Source: Rhodococcus phenolicus (GTDB taxonomy: Bacteria; Actinomycetota; Actinomycetes; Mycobacteriales; Mycobacteriaceae). From it: 64,000 nt of DNA. The notes under the pieces are model-generated. The model did no database searches. It was not told where the DNA came from and saw only the letters and a program-made list of their open reading frames with translations. Shown here in pieces: positions 1-8,332 of this stretch (its first letter is position 1; every line of letters starts with the position of its first letter). Where the stretch lies: NCBI RefSeq assembly GCF_001646785.1, contig NZ_LRRH01000008.1, positions 1 to 64,000 on the forward strand. Reading direction: 5' to 3'. The translations under genes and the position numbers were made by a program.

Positions 1-43
1 CCAATATTCGGTCTGACCGGGTGAAGGTTCCCCTCACCCGGGA
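1..43 (-). repeat. Palindromic repeat element, copy 1 (cut by window edge)
   Basis: The first 20 bases are the exact reverse complement of 319-338, and the similarity continues to about base 43 with a few substitutions. This is the same element as at 296-351, in opposite orientation. Its outer arm lies beyond the window start. Confidence 0.8.
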
Positions 44-305
44 GGGCGGGGGCGAGAGGGCAGTCGACCACGCCGCCGAATCCGGTTTCGGCGCGCCGAC
101 GCACCTGCCACCGGTGTTCACCGAGTACGTGCAGAACGTCACGCTGTATCCGGGTGACGTGATCTTCACCGGGACCCCGGCCGGTGTCGGCATGGGCCGC
201 GACCCGCAGCGGTTCCTGCAGCCCGGCGAAACCCTCGACACGCGGATCGAAGGCATCGGCGAGATACGGCAGCGATTCGTCGCAACCCCCGAGCTCACCG
301 GGTGA
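21..305 (+). pseudogene. Fumarylacetoacetate hydrolase family C-terminal fragment
   Basis: Roughly the last 65 residues match the C-terminal part of the FAH fold, with the PGDVIFTGTPAGVG motif followed by a GIGEIR tail. Family members are normally 200-300 residues, so the catalytic N-terminal part is missing. The residues before the match are encoded by palindromic repeat copy 1 and GC-rich linker, not by FAH sequence. The frame is open to the window edge, so the GTG at 21 is only the first possible start and lies in the repeat. It most likely is a remnant cut by the repeat. A complete gene with a diverged middle, starting outside the window, is less likely. Confidence 0.6.
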
Positions 306-351
306 TGGGAGCCTTCGGCCGGTCAGACCGAATATTGGTTCCCATCACCCG
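296..351. repeat. Palindromic repeat element, copy 2 (terminator-like)
   Basis: This 56-base element has a perfect 12-bp outer stem (CGGGTGATGGGA with TCCCATCACCCG) and an inner TTCGG/CCGAA stem. It matches the copy at 54659-54714 at 49 of 56 positions and is inverted relative to bases 1-43. It begins 17 bp past the stop codon of the ptrB-type gene, so it probably ends that transcript. Confidence 0.8.
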
Positions 352-367
352 AAGCCGGGCGATACCG

Positions 368-2509
368 CTACGGTCGGTGGGCACCCGACGTGGCGAGCAC
401 CCACGCGAACTCGAACGCGACCTCGCGCCACTTCTCGTAGCGACCGGACACGCCGCCGTGACCGGCGCTCATCTCCGTCTTGAGAAGCAGCGGTGCGTCG
501 CCGGTCTTGGTGGCGCGCAGCTTGGCGACCCACTTGGCCGGTTCGACGTAGAGCACCCGGGTGTCGTTGATGCTGGTGATCGCGAGGATCGCCGGGTAGT
601 CCTTGGCCTCGACGTTCTCGTACGGGCTGTACGAGCGCATGTACTCGTACACCTCGGGGTTGTCGAGCGGGTTGCCCCACTCGTCCCATTCGATCACCGT
701 CAGCGGCAGTGACGGGTCGAGGATCGAGGTGAGCGGGTCGACGAACGGCACGTTCGCGAGGACGCCCGCGAACAACTCCGGGGCGAGGTTCGCGACCGCC
801 CCCATCAGCAGACCGCCCGCGCTGCCGCCGTCCGCGACCAGCCGATCCGCGGCGGTGACCCCGGTGTCGATCAGGTGCTGCGCGCACGCGACGAAGTCGG
901 TGAAGGTGTTCTTCTTCGCGAGGGTCTTGCCGTTCTCGTACCAGTGCCGGCCCATTTCGCCGCCGCCGCGGACGTGCGCGACGGCGAACACCATGCCGCG
1001 GTCGAGCAGCGACAGCCGCGCCACCGAGAAGCCCGGGTCGATGCTCGCCTCGTACGAGCCGTATCCGTAGAGCAGCGTCGGTGCGGGACCGTCGGCAAGG
1101 TCCTTGCGCCGCACGATCGACAGCGGGATGCGGGTGCCGTCCTGCGCGACCGCCCAGTCGCGGTGCTGCTCGTACGCCGCCGGGTCGAACTCGCCGAGGA
1201 CCGGCTGGGCCTTGCGCAGCAGCATCTCGCCCGTCTCGACGACGCGGTCGTAGACGCGGCTCGGGGTGATGAACGACGTGAAGCCGAGACGCAGCGTCGG
1301 CTGGTTCCATTCGGGATTGGCGCCGGGGCCGACGGAGAACAGTTCCTCGTCGAATTCGAGTTCGGTGAGTTCGCCGTAGCCGTCGTCGGTCAGCGGCCAC
1401 ACCGCGAGCCGGGTCAGTGCCTCACGCCGGTAGCCGAGCACGAGGTGTCCGGCGAACGCGTCGACGTCCTCGAGCCGCACGTCGTCGCGATGCGCGATGA
1501 GGGTGCGCAGCGCCGACGGGTCGTCGACGGGTGCCTCGGCGAGCACGAAGTTCTCCGCCTTGGCACCCGTTTCCGGGTCGATGTCGTTGTGCATCACGAG
1601 GAACCGGTCCTCGCCCGCGACGACCGCGTGCTCGGCGCCGTACTCGACGCCTTCGCGCCGGGGCAGCAGCACACGGAATTCACCTGTGGGATTGTCGGAT
1701 TCGAGAACCCACCCTTCGGTGGTGATCTTCGATCCGATCCAGATCATCAGGTACTTCTCGCTGCGGGTCGAGCCCACCGACACCCAGAACCGCTCGTCGG
1801 GTTCGTGGAATACCTTCACGTCCTCGGCGCGGCCGGTGCCGAGGCGGTGCCGCCACACCGTGTCCGGACGCCACGACTCGTCGACGGTGAGATAGAAGAC
1901 GTGGCTGTGGTCGATCGCCCAGGTCGCGCCCGGTGCGGTGCCCGGGATCTCGTCGGGCAGCAGCTCACCGGTGACCAGGTTCTTGAACCGCAGCGTGTAC
2001 CGCTCGTCGCCGACGACGTCGGTCGAGTACGCGAGCAGCGTGCCGTCGTGGCTGATCGAGAACGCGCCGACGGAGAAGAAATCGTGGCCCTCGGCTTCGG
2101 CGTTGCCGTCGAGCAGGATCTGCTCGCCGGGCAGTTCGACGCCCGGTGCCGGTTCCGGCGGGGTCCAGTCGTCGGGCCCGGCGATCGGGCAGCGGCACTG
2201 GATTCCGTACTGCTGCCCTTCGGCGGTGCGGGCGTAGTACCACCAGTCGCCCAGCCGCGTCGGCACCGACATGTCGGTTTCCTGTGTGCGCGACTTGATC
2301 TCGTCGAAGATCTTCCCGCGCAGTGGGGCCAGGTCCGCGGTCTGCTGGTCGGTCCACGCGTTCTCGGCCTCGAGATAGGCGACGACCTCGGGGCTCTCCT
2401 TGTCGTGCAACCATTCGTACTCGTCGACGAAGGTGTGCCCGTGGTGGGTGCGTTCGAACGGAACCGTCTTGGCGACGGGCGGAGCCGTCAGGGGTGCCGA
2501 TTCCGGCAT
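368..2509 (-). CDS. ptrB: Prolyl oligopeptidase family serine peptidase (oligopeptidase B type)
   Basis: Clan SC, family S9 peptidase of 713 residues, the usual length for oligopeptidase B, a cytoplasmic enzyme that cleaves short peptides after basic residues. An N-terminal beta-propeller region is followed by a C-terminal alpha/beta-hydrolase domain. The nucleophile is Ser563 in GGSAGG, and the likely acid and base are Asp649 (SINDTR) and His684 (AGHGG). The ATG start is chosen because it overlaps the purC stop as TGATG, implying translational coupling. The longer open frame upstream is only a shadow of purC. The purC-ptrB order matches M. tuberculosis Rv0780-Rv0782. Palindromic repeat copy 2 lies just downstream. 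Confidence 0.93.
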   Translation of the reverse strand: MPESAPLTAPPVAKTVPFERTHHGHTFVDEYEWLHDKESPEVVAYLEAENAWTDQQTADLAPLRGKIFDEIKSRTQETDMSVPTRLGDWWYYARTAEGQQYGIQCRCPIAGPDDWTPPEPAPGVELPGEQILLDGNAEAEGHDFFSVGAFSISHDGTLLAYSTDVVGDERYTLRFKNLVTGELLPDEIPGTAPGATWAIDHSHVFYLTVDESWRPDTVWRHRLGTGRAEDVKVFHEPDERFWVSVGSTRSEKYLMIWIGSKITTEGWVLESDNPTGEFRVLLPRREGVEYGAEHAVVAGEDRFLVMHNDIDPETGAKAENFVLAEAPVDDPSALRTLIAHRDDVRLEDVDAFAGHLVLGYRREALTRLAVWPLTDDGYGELTELEFDEELFSVGPGANPEWNQPTLRLGFTSFITPSRVYDRVVETGEMLLRKAQPVLGEFDPAAYEQHRDWAVAQDGTRIPLSIVRRKDLADGPAPTLLYGYGSYEASIDPGFSVARLSLLDRGMVFAVAHVRGGGEMGRHWYENGKTLAKKNTFTDFVACAQHLIDTGVTAADRLVADGGSAGGLLMGAVANLAPELFAGVLANVPFVDPLTSILDPSLPLTVIEWDEWGNPLDNPEVYEYMRSYSPYENVEAKDYPAILAITSINDTRVLYVEPAKWVAKLRATKTGDAPLLLKTEMSAGHGGVSGRYEKWREVAFEFAWVLATSGAHRP

Positions 2510-3399
2510 CAGTGTCCCCCGATCCAGTCGTCGAACGACAACCCGGAGATCCGCTCGTACGCCTCGATGTAGCGGGCGCGGGTCTTGTCGACGATGTGCT
2601 GCGGCAGCGCAGGCGGCGGGGTGTCGGACTTGCGGTCCCAGCCGGATTCGGGTCCGGTCAGCCAGTTGCGGACGATCTGCTTGTCGAAGCTCGCCTGCAC
2701 CTTGCCTTCCTCGTAGTCCTCCGCGGGCCAGTAGCGCGACGAATCCGGGGTGAGCACCTCGTCGGCGAGCACCAGGTTGCCGGCCTTGTCGAGGCCGAAC
2801 TCGAACTTGGTGTCGGCGAGCATGATGCCGCGTTCGTACGCGTAGATCGAGGCGCGGTCGTAGATGTCGAGGGTGTCCTGACGCAGTTTCATCGCCAGGT
2901 TCAGGCCGACCTTCTCGGCGACTGCCTCGAAGCTGATGTTCTCGTCGTGATCGCCGAGGTCGGCCTTGCTGGCCGGAGTGAAGATCGGCTCGGGCAGCCG
3001 GCTCGACTCGACGAGACCCTCGGGCAGCTGCACGCCGCACACCGAGCCGGTGGCCTGGTAGTCGAGCAGGCCGGAGCCGGTGAGATAACCGCGGGCGACG
3101 CATTCGACGGGCACCATCTGCAGCCGCTTGACGACCAGCGCCCGGCCCAGGAGGTCTTCGGGGATGCGCTCGTCGTCGGGTTCACCGGCGAGATGGTTGT
3201 TCGCGTCGAGCAGATTGAAGAAGAACACGCTCATCGCGGTGAGGACCCGGCCCTTGTCGGGGATCGGGGTGGCGAGCACGTGGTCGTAGGCCGAGATCCG
3301 GTCGCTGGCCACGAGCAGCAGGTGCTCGTCGTCGATGACATACAGGTCGCGGACCTTGCCGCCGGCGAGGTGGGAGTAGGACTCGAGTGAAGGACGCAC
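2509..3399 (-). CDS. purC: Phosphoribosylaminoimidazole-succinocarboxamide synthase
   Basis: SAICAR synthetase joins aspartate to CAIR with ATP in de novo purine synthesis. The 296-residue protein has the family's N-terminal GGKVRDLY loop and the SDRISAYD and IPDKGRVL motifs. Length is typical of the actinobacterial monofunctional enzyme. The start is a GTG. The stop overlaps the ptrB start by one base. It is divergent from the exporter gene at 3604. purD and purB lie elsewhere in the same window, so the purine genes are dispersed, as in mycobacteria. Confidence 0.96.
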   Translation of the reverse strand: MRPSLESYSHLAGGKVRDLYVIDDEHLLLVASDRISAYDHVLATPIPDKGRVLTAMSVFFFNLLDANNHLAGEPDDERIPEDLLGRALVVKRLQMVPVECVARGYLTGSGLLDYQATGSVCGVQLPEGLVESSRLPEPIFTPASKADLGDHDENISFEAVAEKVGLNLAMKLRQDTLDIYDRASIYAYERGIMLADTKFEFGLDKAGNLVLADEVLTPDSSRYWPAEDYEEGKVQASFDKQIVRNWLTGPESGWDRKSDTPPPALPQHIVDKTRARYIEAYERISGLSFDDWIGGH

Positions 3400-3603
3400 G
3401 GTGCCACCCTAGTGCTCGGAGCCGACATGCACGGCAGGCCGGTGACAGATCTCCCATCGGCCGCACGGGCCCGGCACGATTCCGCCGACCGGGAGAAAAC
3501 CACGCGTTCTCCCGGCAGGCGCTCCCGGAAGGGGGCGAGCAGCCGCGCCGAACATACGATGACGATGCTCGGTGAGAGCACCACGATCGAGGACGGGAGC
3601 ACG

Positions 3604-5022
3604 ATGGCGGCGCCGGCACATGTGGACGTCGGGTTCCGCTCGGAGCGCGGCCCGATCCTGCTGTCCCTGATGCTCGCCACCGCCCTGGTGGCACTCGAGG
3701 GCACCATCCTCGCGACCGCGGTCCCCACGATCGTCGCCGATCTCGGCGGATTCACGCAGTTCCCGTGGCTGTTCTCGAGCTATCTGCTGACGCAGGCGGT
3801 GCTCGTGCCGGTGTACGGCAAACTCTCCGACGTGTTCGGCCGCAAACCGGTCCTGCTGTTCGGTATCGCGTTGTTCGCCCTCGGGTCGTTGCTGTGCGCG
3901 CTGGCGTGGAGCATGCCCGCGCTGATCGCGTTCCGGGCGGTACAAGGAATCGGTGCCGGCGCTGTGCTGCCGATGGCACAGACCATCGCCGGCGACATCT
4001 ACACCGTCGCCGAACGCGCCAAGGCGCAGGGTTACATCGCGAGTGTGTGGGGCATGTCGTCGGTCGTCGGGCCCGCGGTCGGGGGGATCTTCTCCGACTT
4101 CGTGTCCTGGCGCTGGATCTTCTGGGTGAACCTGCCGCTGTGCGCGCTCGCCGCGTGGGTGCTGATCCGCAGCTTCGACGAGACCCGCGCCGACGACCGG
4201 CCGGAACGTTCACGCATCGACTGGGCGGGGGCCACGGTGCTGGCCGGCGCCGCCGGTCTGCTCATCCTCGGACTGCTGGAGGGTGGCCAGGCGTGGGCGT
4301 GGGCGTCGGTGCCGAGCATCGGGATCTTCGCGTGCGCGCTCGCGTTGTTCGCGGTGTTCGCCCTGGTGGAGAAGCGCGCCGCGGACCCGATCCTGCCGAT
4401 GTGGGTGCTCACGCGGCGGGTGCTGCTGTCGACGAGTGCGGTCGCGGCACTGGTCGGGGCGGTGGTGATGGGGCTGACGTCGTACGTTCCCGCGTTCGTG
4501 CAGGGAGCACTCGGGACGACAGCCCTGGTCGCCGGTTTCACCCTGGCGACCCTGACCATCGGCTGGCCGATCGCGGCGTCGCAGTCGGGACGGCTGTACC
4601 TGCGCGTCGGTTTCCGGGCCACCGCCCTGATCGGCGCGGTGCCGGCGATCGCCGGCACGGCCCTGCTGACGCGGCTCGATGCGCACTCGCAGATCTGGCA
4701 CGTCGCGGCGTGCTGCCTGCTCGTCGGGCTCGGCATGGGACTGATCGCCAGCCCCTCGCTGATCGCGGCGCAGGCCAGCGTCGGCTGGTCCGAACGCGGC
4801 GTCGCCACCGGCGCGAACGCGTTCGCCCGCGGTCTGGGCAGCGCGGTCGGGGTCGCGGTGTTCGGGGCGCTGGCCAACGCGGCGGCCGGTGGTACGGATG
4901 CGCCGGACGCCGGGCAGGTCGCCGCGTCGATCGACCCGGTGTTCACGGCGGTACTCGTCGCGACGCTCGCTCTGGCCGTCGCCGCGGCGACGATCCCGCG
5001 ACGCCCGGTCGAGGCATCCTGA
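3604..5022 (+). CDS. MFS drug exporter, EmrB/QacA (DHA2, 14-TM) type
   Basis: This integral membrane protein of about 472 residues shows the DHA2 signature near the N-terminus (EGTILATAVPTIVADLGG) and motif A after TM2 (GKLSDVFGRKPVLL). Many hydrophobic segments follow, consistent with 14 helices and proton-driven export. The ATG at 3604 is preferred because GGGAG lies just upstream. An in-frame ATG at 3559 would add 15 residues and overlaps a possible -10 (TACGAT). Mycobacteria carry emrB (Rv0783c) at the same place beside purC-ptrB, which supports the call. The substrate cannot be deduced. Confidence 0.88.
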   Translation: MAAPAHVDVGFRSERGPILLSLMLATALVALEGTILATAVPTIVADLGGFTQFPWLFSSYLLTQAVLVPVYGKLSDVFGRKPVLLFGIALFALGSLLCALAWSMPALIAFRAVQGIGAGAVLPMAQTIAGDIYTVAERAKAQGYIASVWGMSSVVGPAVGGIFSDFVSWRWIFWVNLPLCALAAWVLIRSFDETRADDRPERSRIDWAGATVLAGAAGLLILGLLEGGQAWAWASVPSIGIFACALALFAVFALVEKRAADPILPMWVLTRRVLLSTSAVAALVGAVVMGLTSYVPAFVQGALGTTALVAGFTLATLTIGWPIAASQSGRLYLRVGFRATALIGAVPAIAGTALLTRLDAHSQIWHVAACCLLVGLGMGLIASPSLIAAQASVGWSERGVATGANAFARGLGSAVGVAVFGALANAAAGGTDAPDAGQVAASIDPVFTAVLVATLALAVAAATIPRRPVEAS

Positions 5023-5058
5023 TCCGATCCTGTCCGCACGAAGCCCGGGCCCACGCGA

Positions 5059-5092
5059 CCGCCGGCCGTCCGTGACGCGGGACGACCGGCGG
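5059..5092. terminator. Bidirectional hairpin terminator
   Basis: Arms CCGCCGGCCGTCC and GGACGACCGGCGG pair over 13 positions with one mismatch around a short loop. It lies between the convergent exporter and hydrolase genes and lacks a U-tract, as is common in high-GC actinobacteria. Confidence 0.65.
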
Positions 5093-5114
5093 CGCCGAGG
5101 GACCGTTCCTCCGT

Positions 5115-6686
5115 TCAGCAGGTGATGTCGCCCTCCGGCACGGTCAGGTCGACGAGGTACGACACGACCGGACTGTCGATGCACCACTGCCCGGTCAGCA
5201 CGACCCCGTGCTGGGTGCCTCGGTAGGTGACGAGGACACCGCCGAGTTGCTTCGCCAGGTCGACGCCGGCCTGGTACGGCGTCGCGGGGTCCTCGGTGGT
5301 GGACACCACCAGCACCGCGGCCAGTCCCGACACCTCGACGGTGTGCGGGGTGCTCGTCGGCGGCACCGGCCAGAACGCACACGGGTCGAGTGGTGCCCGA
5401 CCGGAACCGTGACCGTCGTCGAGGAACGGCGCGGCCTCGCGAAGCCGGGTGTCGAGCTCGCCGAGCTCCGCCCGGTCCGTGGAAACCGGATCGTCGACGC
5501 ACCGCACCGCCGTCAGCGCTTCGGCCGAATTCGAGTAGGCGCCGTCGGCGGAGCGGCCCTCGTATATGTCGGCGAGTGCCAGCAGCGTGTCGCCGTTGCC
5601 CGCGGCCAGTTCGTCGAGCCCGGCCATCACCGGCTCCCACAGGTCCGGCGAATACAGGCCCGCGATCACGCCGGTCATCGCGTCCGGATAGCTCAGGCCA
5701 CGGGGGTCGGCGGTCGCTGCCGGCCGGTCGACGAGCGGATCGACGAGTTCCCGGAACCGCTGCACCGCGCCGGCCGGATCGGCGCCGAGGGGGCATCCGG
5801 CGAGTGTGGTGCACCGCGCGGCGAACTCGTCGAACGCCTGCTGGAATCCGGTCATCTGCTGCAGTACCTGCTCGGCGGAGTCCTGCTGGGGATCGAGCGC
5901 GCCGTCGAGGACCATCGCGCGCACGTTCTGCGGGAACTGCTCCGCGTAGACGGTGCCGAGCCGGGTTCCGTACGAGTATCCGAGGTAGGTGAGCTGCCGG
6001 TCGCCGAGCGCCGCACGGATGACGTCCATGTCCCGAGCGACATCCCGCGTGCCGACGTTCGCCAGCACATCCGTGCCGGTCCGTTCGGCGCACTGCGCCG
6101 CGAACTCCTGCGATTCCTGTTCGGCGGCGGCGACACCCTCCGGGCTGCGGTCGAGGTCGGCGTCGGTCCGCTCTTCGTCCTTCTCCTCCGCGGTCAGGCA
6201 CACGATGGGTGGGGTCGACGCCCCGATGCCGCGCGGGTCGAACCCGACGACGTCGAAATGTTCGGCGAGCGGCGTACCGGAGCCGACGACGGCCATGCCG
6301 AGCCCGGAAGCTCCGGGTCCGCCCGGATTCACGAGCAAGGAACCGGTCTTCTCCCCGGTCGCGGGCACACGGGACACCGCGATCTGCGCGGCCCGCCCGT
6401 GCGGATCGCCGTAGTCGACGGGGACGGTCACCTTCGCGCACTCGAGTGCGCCCAGGTCCGAGCCGTCGGTGGCGAACCCGTCGCACGAGCCCCACTCGAT
6501 CTGCTGGGTGTAGAAATCTTCGAGTCCGGCCGGGATTTCCCCGGTCTCGGATTCCGCTTCGGGTTCCGACGCCGTGGCCTCGCCCGGCCCGACGTAGCCG
6601 GCCACCAGGAACGCCGCGGCTGCCAGGGTCACTGCGGCGGCCGCCCGCCGCAGCGGATGCGTCTCGGAGAACTGTGGAGCCACCAT
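5115..6686 (-). CDS. Secreted alpha/beta hydrolase, TAP-like (tripeptidyl-aminopeptidase type)
   Basis: The 523-residue hydrolase starts at MVAPQF; the frame further upstream is unrelated noncoding sequence. An N-terminal Arg-Arg pair and an Ala-rich hydrophobic segment (about residues 13-40) look like a signal peptide, possibly for a Tat or Sec secreted protein. The oxyanion NPGGPG motif is at 120-125 and the nucleophile elbow GYSYG has Ser238. Cysteine pairs typical of the C-terminal TAP-like domain are present (for example CTTLAGC). Relatives cleave N-terminal tripeptides or hydrolyse ester and amide substrates outside the cell. The exact substrate is unknown. It is monocistronic and convergent with the exporter. 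Confidence 0.87.
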   Translation of the reverse strand: MVAPQFSETHPLRRAAAAVTLAAAAFLVAGYVGPGEATASEPEAESETGEIPAGLEDFYTQQIEWGSCDGFATDGSDLGALECAKVTVPVDYGDPHGRAAQIAVSRVPATGEKTGSLLVNPGGPGASGLGMAVVGSGTPLAEHFDVVGFDPRGIGASTPPIVCLTAEEKDEERTDADLDRSPEGVAAAEQESQEFAAQCAERTGTDVLANVGTRDVARDMDVIRAALGDRQLTYLGYSYGTRLGTVYAEQFPQNVRAMVLDGALDPQQDSAEQVLQQMTGFQQAFDEFAARCTTLAGCPLGADPAGAVQRFRELVDPLVDRPAATADPRGLSYPDAMTGVIAGLYSPDLWEPVMAGLDELAAGNGDTLLALADIYEGRSADGAYSNSAEALTAVRCVDDPVSTDRAELGELDTRLREAAPFLDDGHGSGRAPLDPCAFWPVPPTSTPHTVEVSGLAAVLVVSTTEDPATPYQAGVDLAKQLGGVLVTYRGTQHGVVLTGQWCIDSPVVSYLVDLTVPEGDITC

Positions 6687-6725
6687 GCGATTCGCCTGCC
6701 CTTCAAGATGTTCCGGGCGGACCTG

Positions 6726-6753
6726 CCCGAAGGCCCGAAGCGGAGCCTTCGGG
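6726..6753. terminator. Hairpin downstream of the aryl carrier protein gene
   Basis: Arms CCCGAAGG and CCTTCGGG form a perfect 8-bp stem about 100 bp past the carrier-protein stop. It is probably the end of the siderophore-lipoprotein/ArCP transcript. Confidence 0.45.
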
Positions 6754-6852
6754 TCCTTCGAGCGTCGCGTCGGCAGGCGGGCCGGACCAGCAGCCCTGGG
6801 TGGCGACTGCGGCACCCCCGGTGTTACCGGGAGATACCGGAATGCGGGGCGG

Positions 6853-7074
6853 TCAGGAACGCGTGAGCAGGGTGCACCACTGTTCGAGATCCGGTGCGGA
6901 GGCCAGCGACACGAAGTCGATGTCGGCGCCTGCACCACGCCAGTGTTCGACGAGTGCCATCAGGCGTACCGAGTCGAGTCCCTGGTCGACCAGGCTCGCC
7001 GCCGGGTCCAGTTCGTCGAGTTCCACCTCGAGGATGCGCGCGGTGTCGGCGAGAATGGTGCCGCGATCCAACAT
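6853..7074 (-). CDS. Stand-alone aryl carrier protein (ArCP)
   Basis: This 73-residue four-helix carrier domain has the phosphopantetheine attachment motif GLDSVRLM, with Ser35 as the modified residue. The Arg after DSV and the following EHWR are typical of aryl carrier domains in catecholate siderophore systems (EntB, DhbB C-terminus). It would carry 2,3-dihydroxybenzoate loaded by the AMP ligase at 10244. AAGGAG precedes the ATG. It lies 12 bp after the siderophore-binding lipoprotein gene, apparently in one IdeR-controlled operon. In most pathways this domain is fused to the isochorismatase; here it is separate and in the divergent operon. Confidence 0.88.
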   Translation of the reverse strand: MLDRGTILADTARILEVELDELDPAASLVDQGLDSVRLMALVEHWRGAGADIDFVSLASAPDLEQWCTLLTRS

Positions 7075-7086
7075 GTTTCTCCTTTG

Positions 7087-8097
7087 CTACGAACGTTCCG
7101 GCAGTGCCGCGAGTCCGGTGTCGATGGATTCGAGTGCGAGCAGCGCGGTTTCGTAGGTGGCGGCGTTGGCGTGCCGGACCGGGACGAGGTTGCCCGCTCG
7201 AACCGCGGGCAGATTCTGCCACAGCGGCGAATCGAAGACGGCCTGCAGTTCGGGCGGGACCGACCCGTCGGCGTCGACCCCGTAGACGATCACGTCGGCT
7301 TCGGCGAGGTTGGCGGGCATCTGCTCGAGCGACAGGTACTCGCCGTGGACGTCCTCGGGATCGGCCGGTTCACCGGGGAATTCGAGTCCGAGGTCGTCGA
7401 ACAGGTTGGTGGTGTACGAGGAGGCGTACTCGCGGAAGAACTCGCCCGGCTCGATTCCGCACGCGCTGCACAGTCCCGCGAATTTCAGGTCGCCGAGGGG
7501 GCCCGCATAGGCCTGGGAGATCTCGGCGGCCCGGGCCTCGTAGTCCTGCTTGAACTCGCCGTAGGCGTCCGCCACGCCCGCGGCATCGGCGTACTGTTCG
7601 CCGAGTTCGCGCCATTGGCCGGGGTCGGTCGGACCGAGGAACACGACCGGAGCGAGAGCCTCGAGCTTGGCCATGTCGAGTTCTTCCCTGGCGCGGGCCG
7701 GGACCCCCAGGATGATCAGGTCGGGCCGGGCCGCGGTGACGGCTTCGTAGTCGAGGGCGGCGACGGAGCCGTCGGGTGCGACCTTCGGCAGGGCCTCGTA
7801 CGCGGCGAGTGTCTCCTCGTCCATGTTCTCGATCTCGCGGGTCCATTCGCACACCGCGGCGAGGTCGGCGCCGGCCTGGATCAGCGGCAGGGTCGCGTAG
7901 CCGCACGCGACGATGCGCTGCGGGTCGGCGGGGATCTCGACGGCGCCGTTCTGCGCCTCGAAGGTTCGTGTGGCCGCGGCGTTCTCGGCCTCGTCGCCGC
8001 TGTCGCTGCCGCAGCCGGCGAGACCGACGGTGGTCACCGCAGCCAGACCGAGTACAGCGAGCCTGCGTGCTCCACGTGTTCTACCCGCCCACATCAT
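7087..8097 (-). CDS. Iron-siderophore ABC transporter substrate-binding lipoprotein
   Basis: FepB/FecB-type periplasmic-binding protein of about 336 residues. The N-terminus is a lipoprotein signal ending at a LAGC lipobox, followed by an acidic linker. The mature part has the class III binding-protein layout, with IVACGYATLPL near the start and an internal helix linking two lobes. It should capture the ferric siderophore and pass it to a permease that is not in the window. The start is one of two adjacent ATGs (8097 or 8094) placed after GGGAG; an ATG at 8109 has a weaker site. An IdeR box lies about 50 bp upstream, so iron should repress it. Confidence 0.9.
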   Translation of the reverse strand: MMWAGRTRGARRLAVLGLAAVTTVGLAGCGSDSGDEAENAAATRTFEAQNGAVEIPADPQRIVACGYATLPLIQAGADLAAVCEWTREIENMDEETLAAYEALPKVAPDGSVAALDYEAVTAARPDLIILGVPARAREELDMAKLEALAPVVFLGPTDPGQWRELGEQYADAAGVADAYGEFKQDYEARAAEISQAYAGPLGDLKFAGLCSACGIEPGEFFREYASSYTTNLFDDLGLEFPGEPADPEDVHGEYLSLEQMPANLAEADVIVYGVDADGSVPPELQAVFDSPLWQNLPAVRAGNLVPVRHANAATYETALLALESIDTGLAALPERS

Positions 8098-8145
8098 TTT
8101 CTCCCACATGTCCGTCCGGTCGCCGGGCGCGAACACCCGTTGTAT

Positions 8146-8164
8146 TTTGGTTAGGCTAACCGAA
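8146..8164. promoter_or_regulatory. IdeR iron box (lipoprotein/ArCP operon)
   Basis: The sequence TTTGGTTAGGCTAACCGAA contains the full 13-base core GGTTAGGCTAACC of the mycobacterial IdeR consensus, with near-perfect dyad symmetry. It lies 49 bp upstream of the lipoprotein start on the minus strand. Confidence 0.9.
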
Positions 8165-8249
8165 ATGTGAGGTGGGTCAAGCTCCCGTTTCGCCCGAATT
8201 GCCCGCGCTGGACCCGCAACCCGAGGCGACACGAAAACGGGACGGAACC

Positions 8250-8268
8250 AAAGGTTAGCCTAACCGTA
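8250..8268. promoter_or_regulatory. IdeR iron box (DHB operon)
   Basis: The sequence AAAGGTTAGCCTAACCGTA carries the complete core GGTTAGCCTAACC (IdeR consensus read on the other strand). It lies about 65 bp upstream of the isochorismate synthase start, facing the opposite operon. The two boxes are 104 bp apart, one per promoter. Confidence 0.9.
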
Positions 8269-8332
8269 TATGTTCTTGGTTGGTCGTGTGCCCCGCGCGA
8301 TCGTCCACATCACCGCTACCGAGAGGTGCGTC

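Noticed and set aside
1-351. Insertion sequence flanked by terminal inverted repeats
   Set aside because: No transposase is encoded between the inverted copies, and a third copy occurs alone elsewhere, so it is treated as a palindromic repeat.
2509-3103. Extended N-terminus of the ptrB-type gene
   Set aside because: The upstream 198 codons are a frame shadow of purC; the true start overlaps the purC stop.
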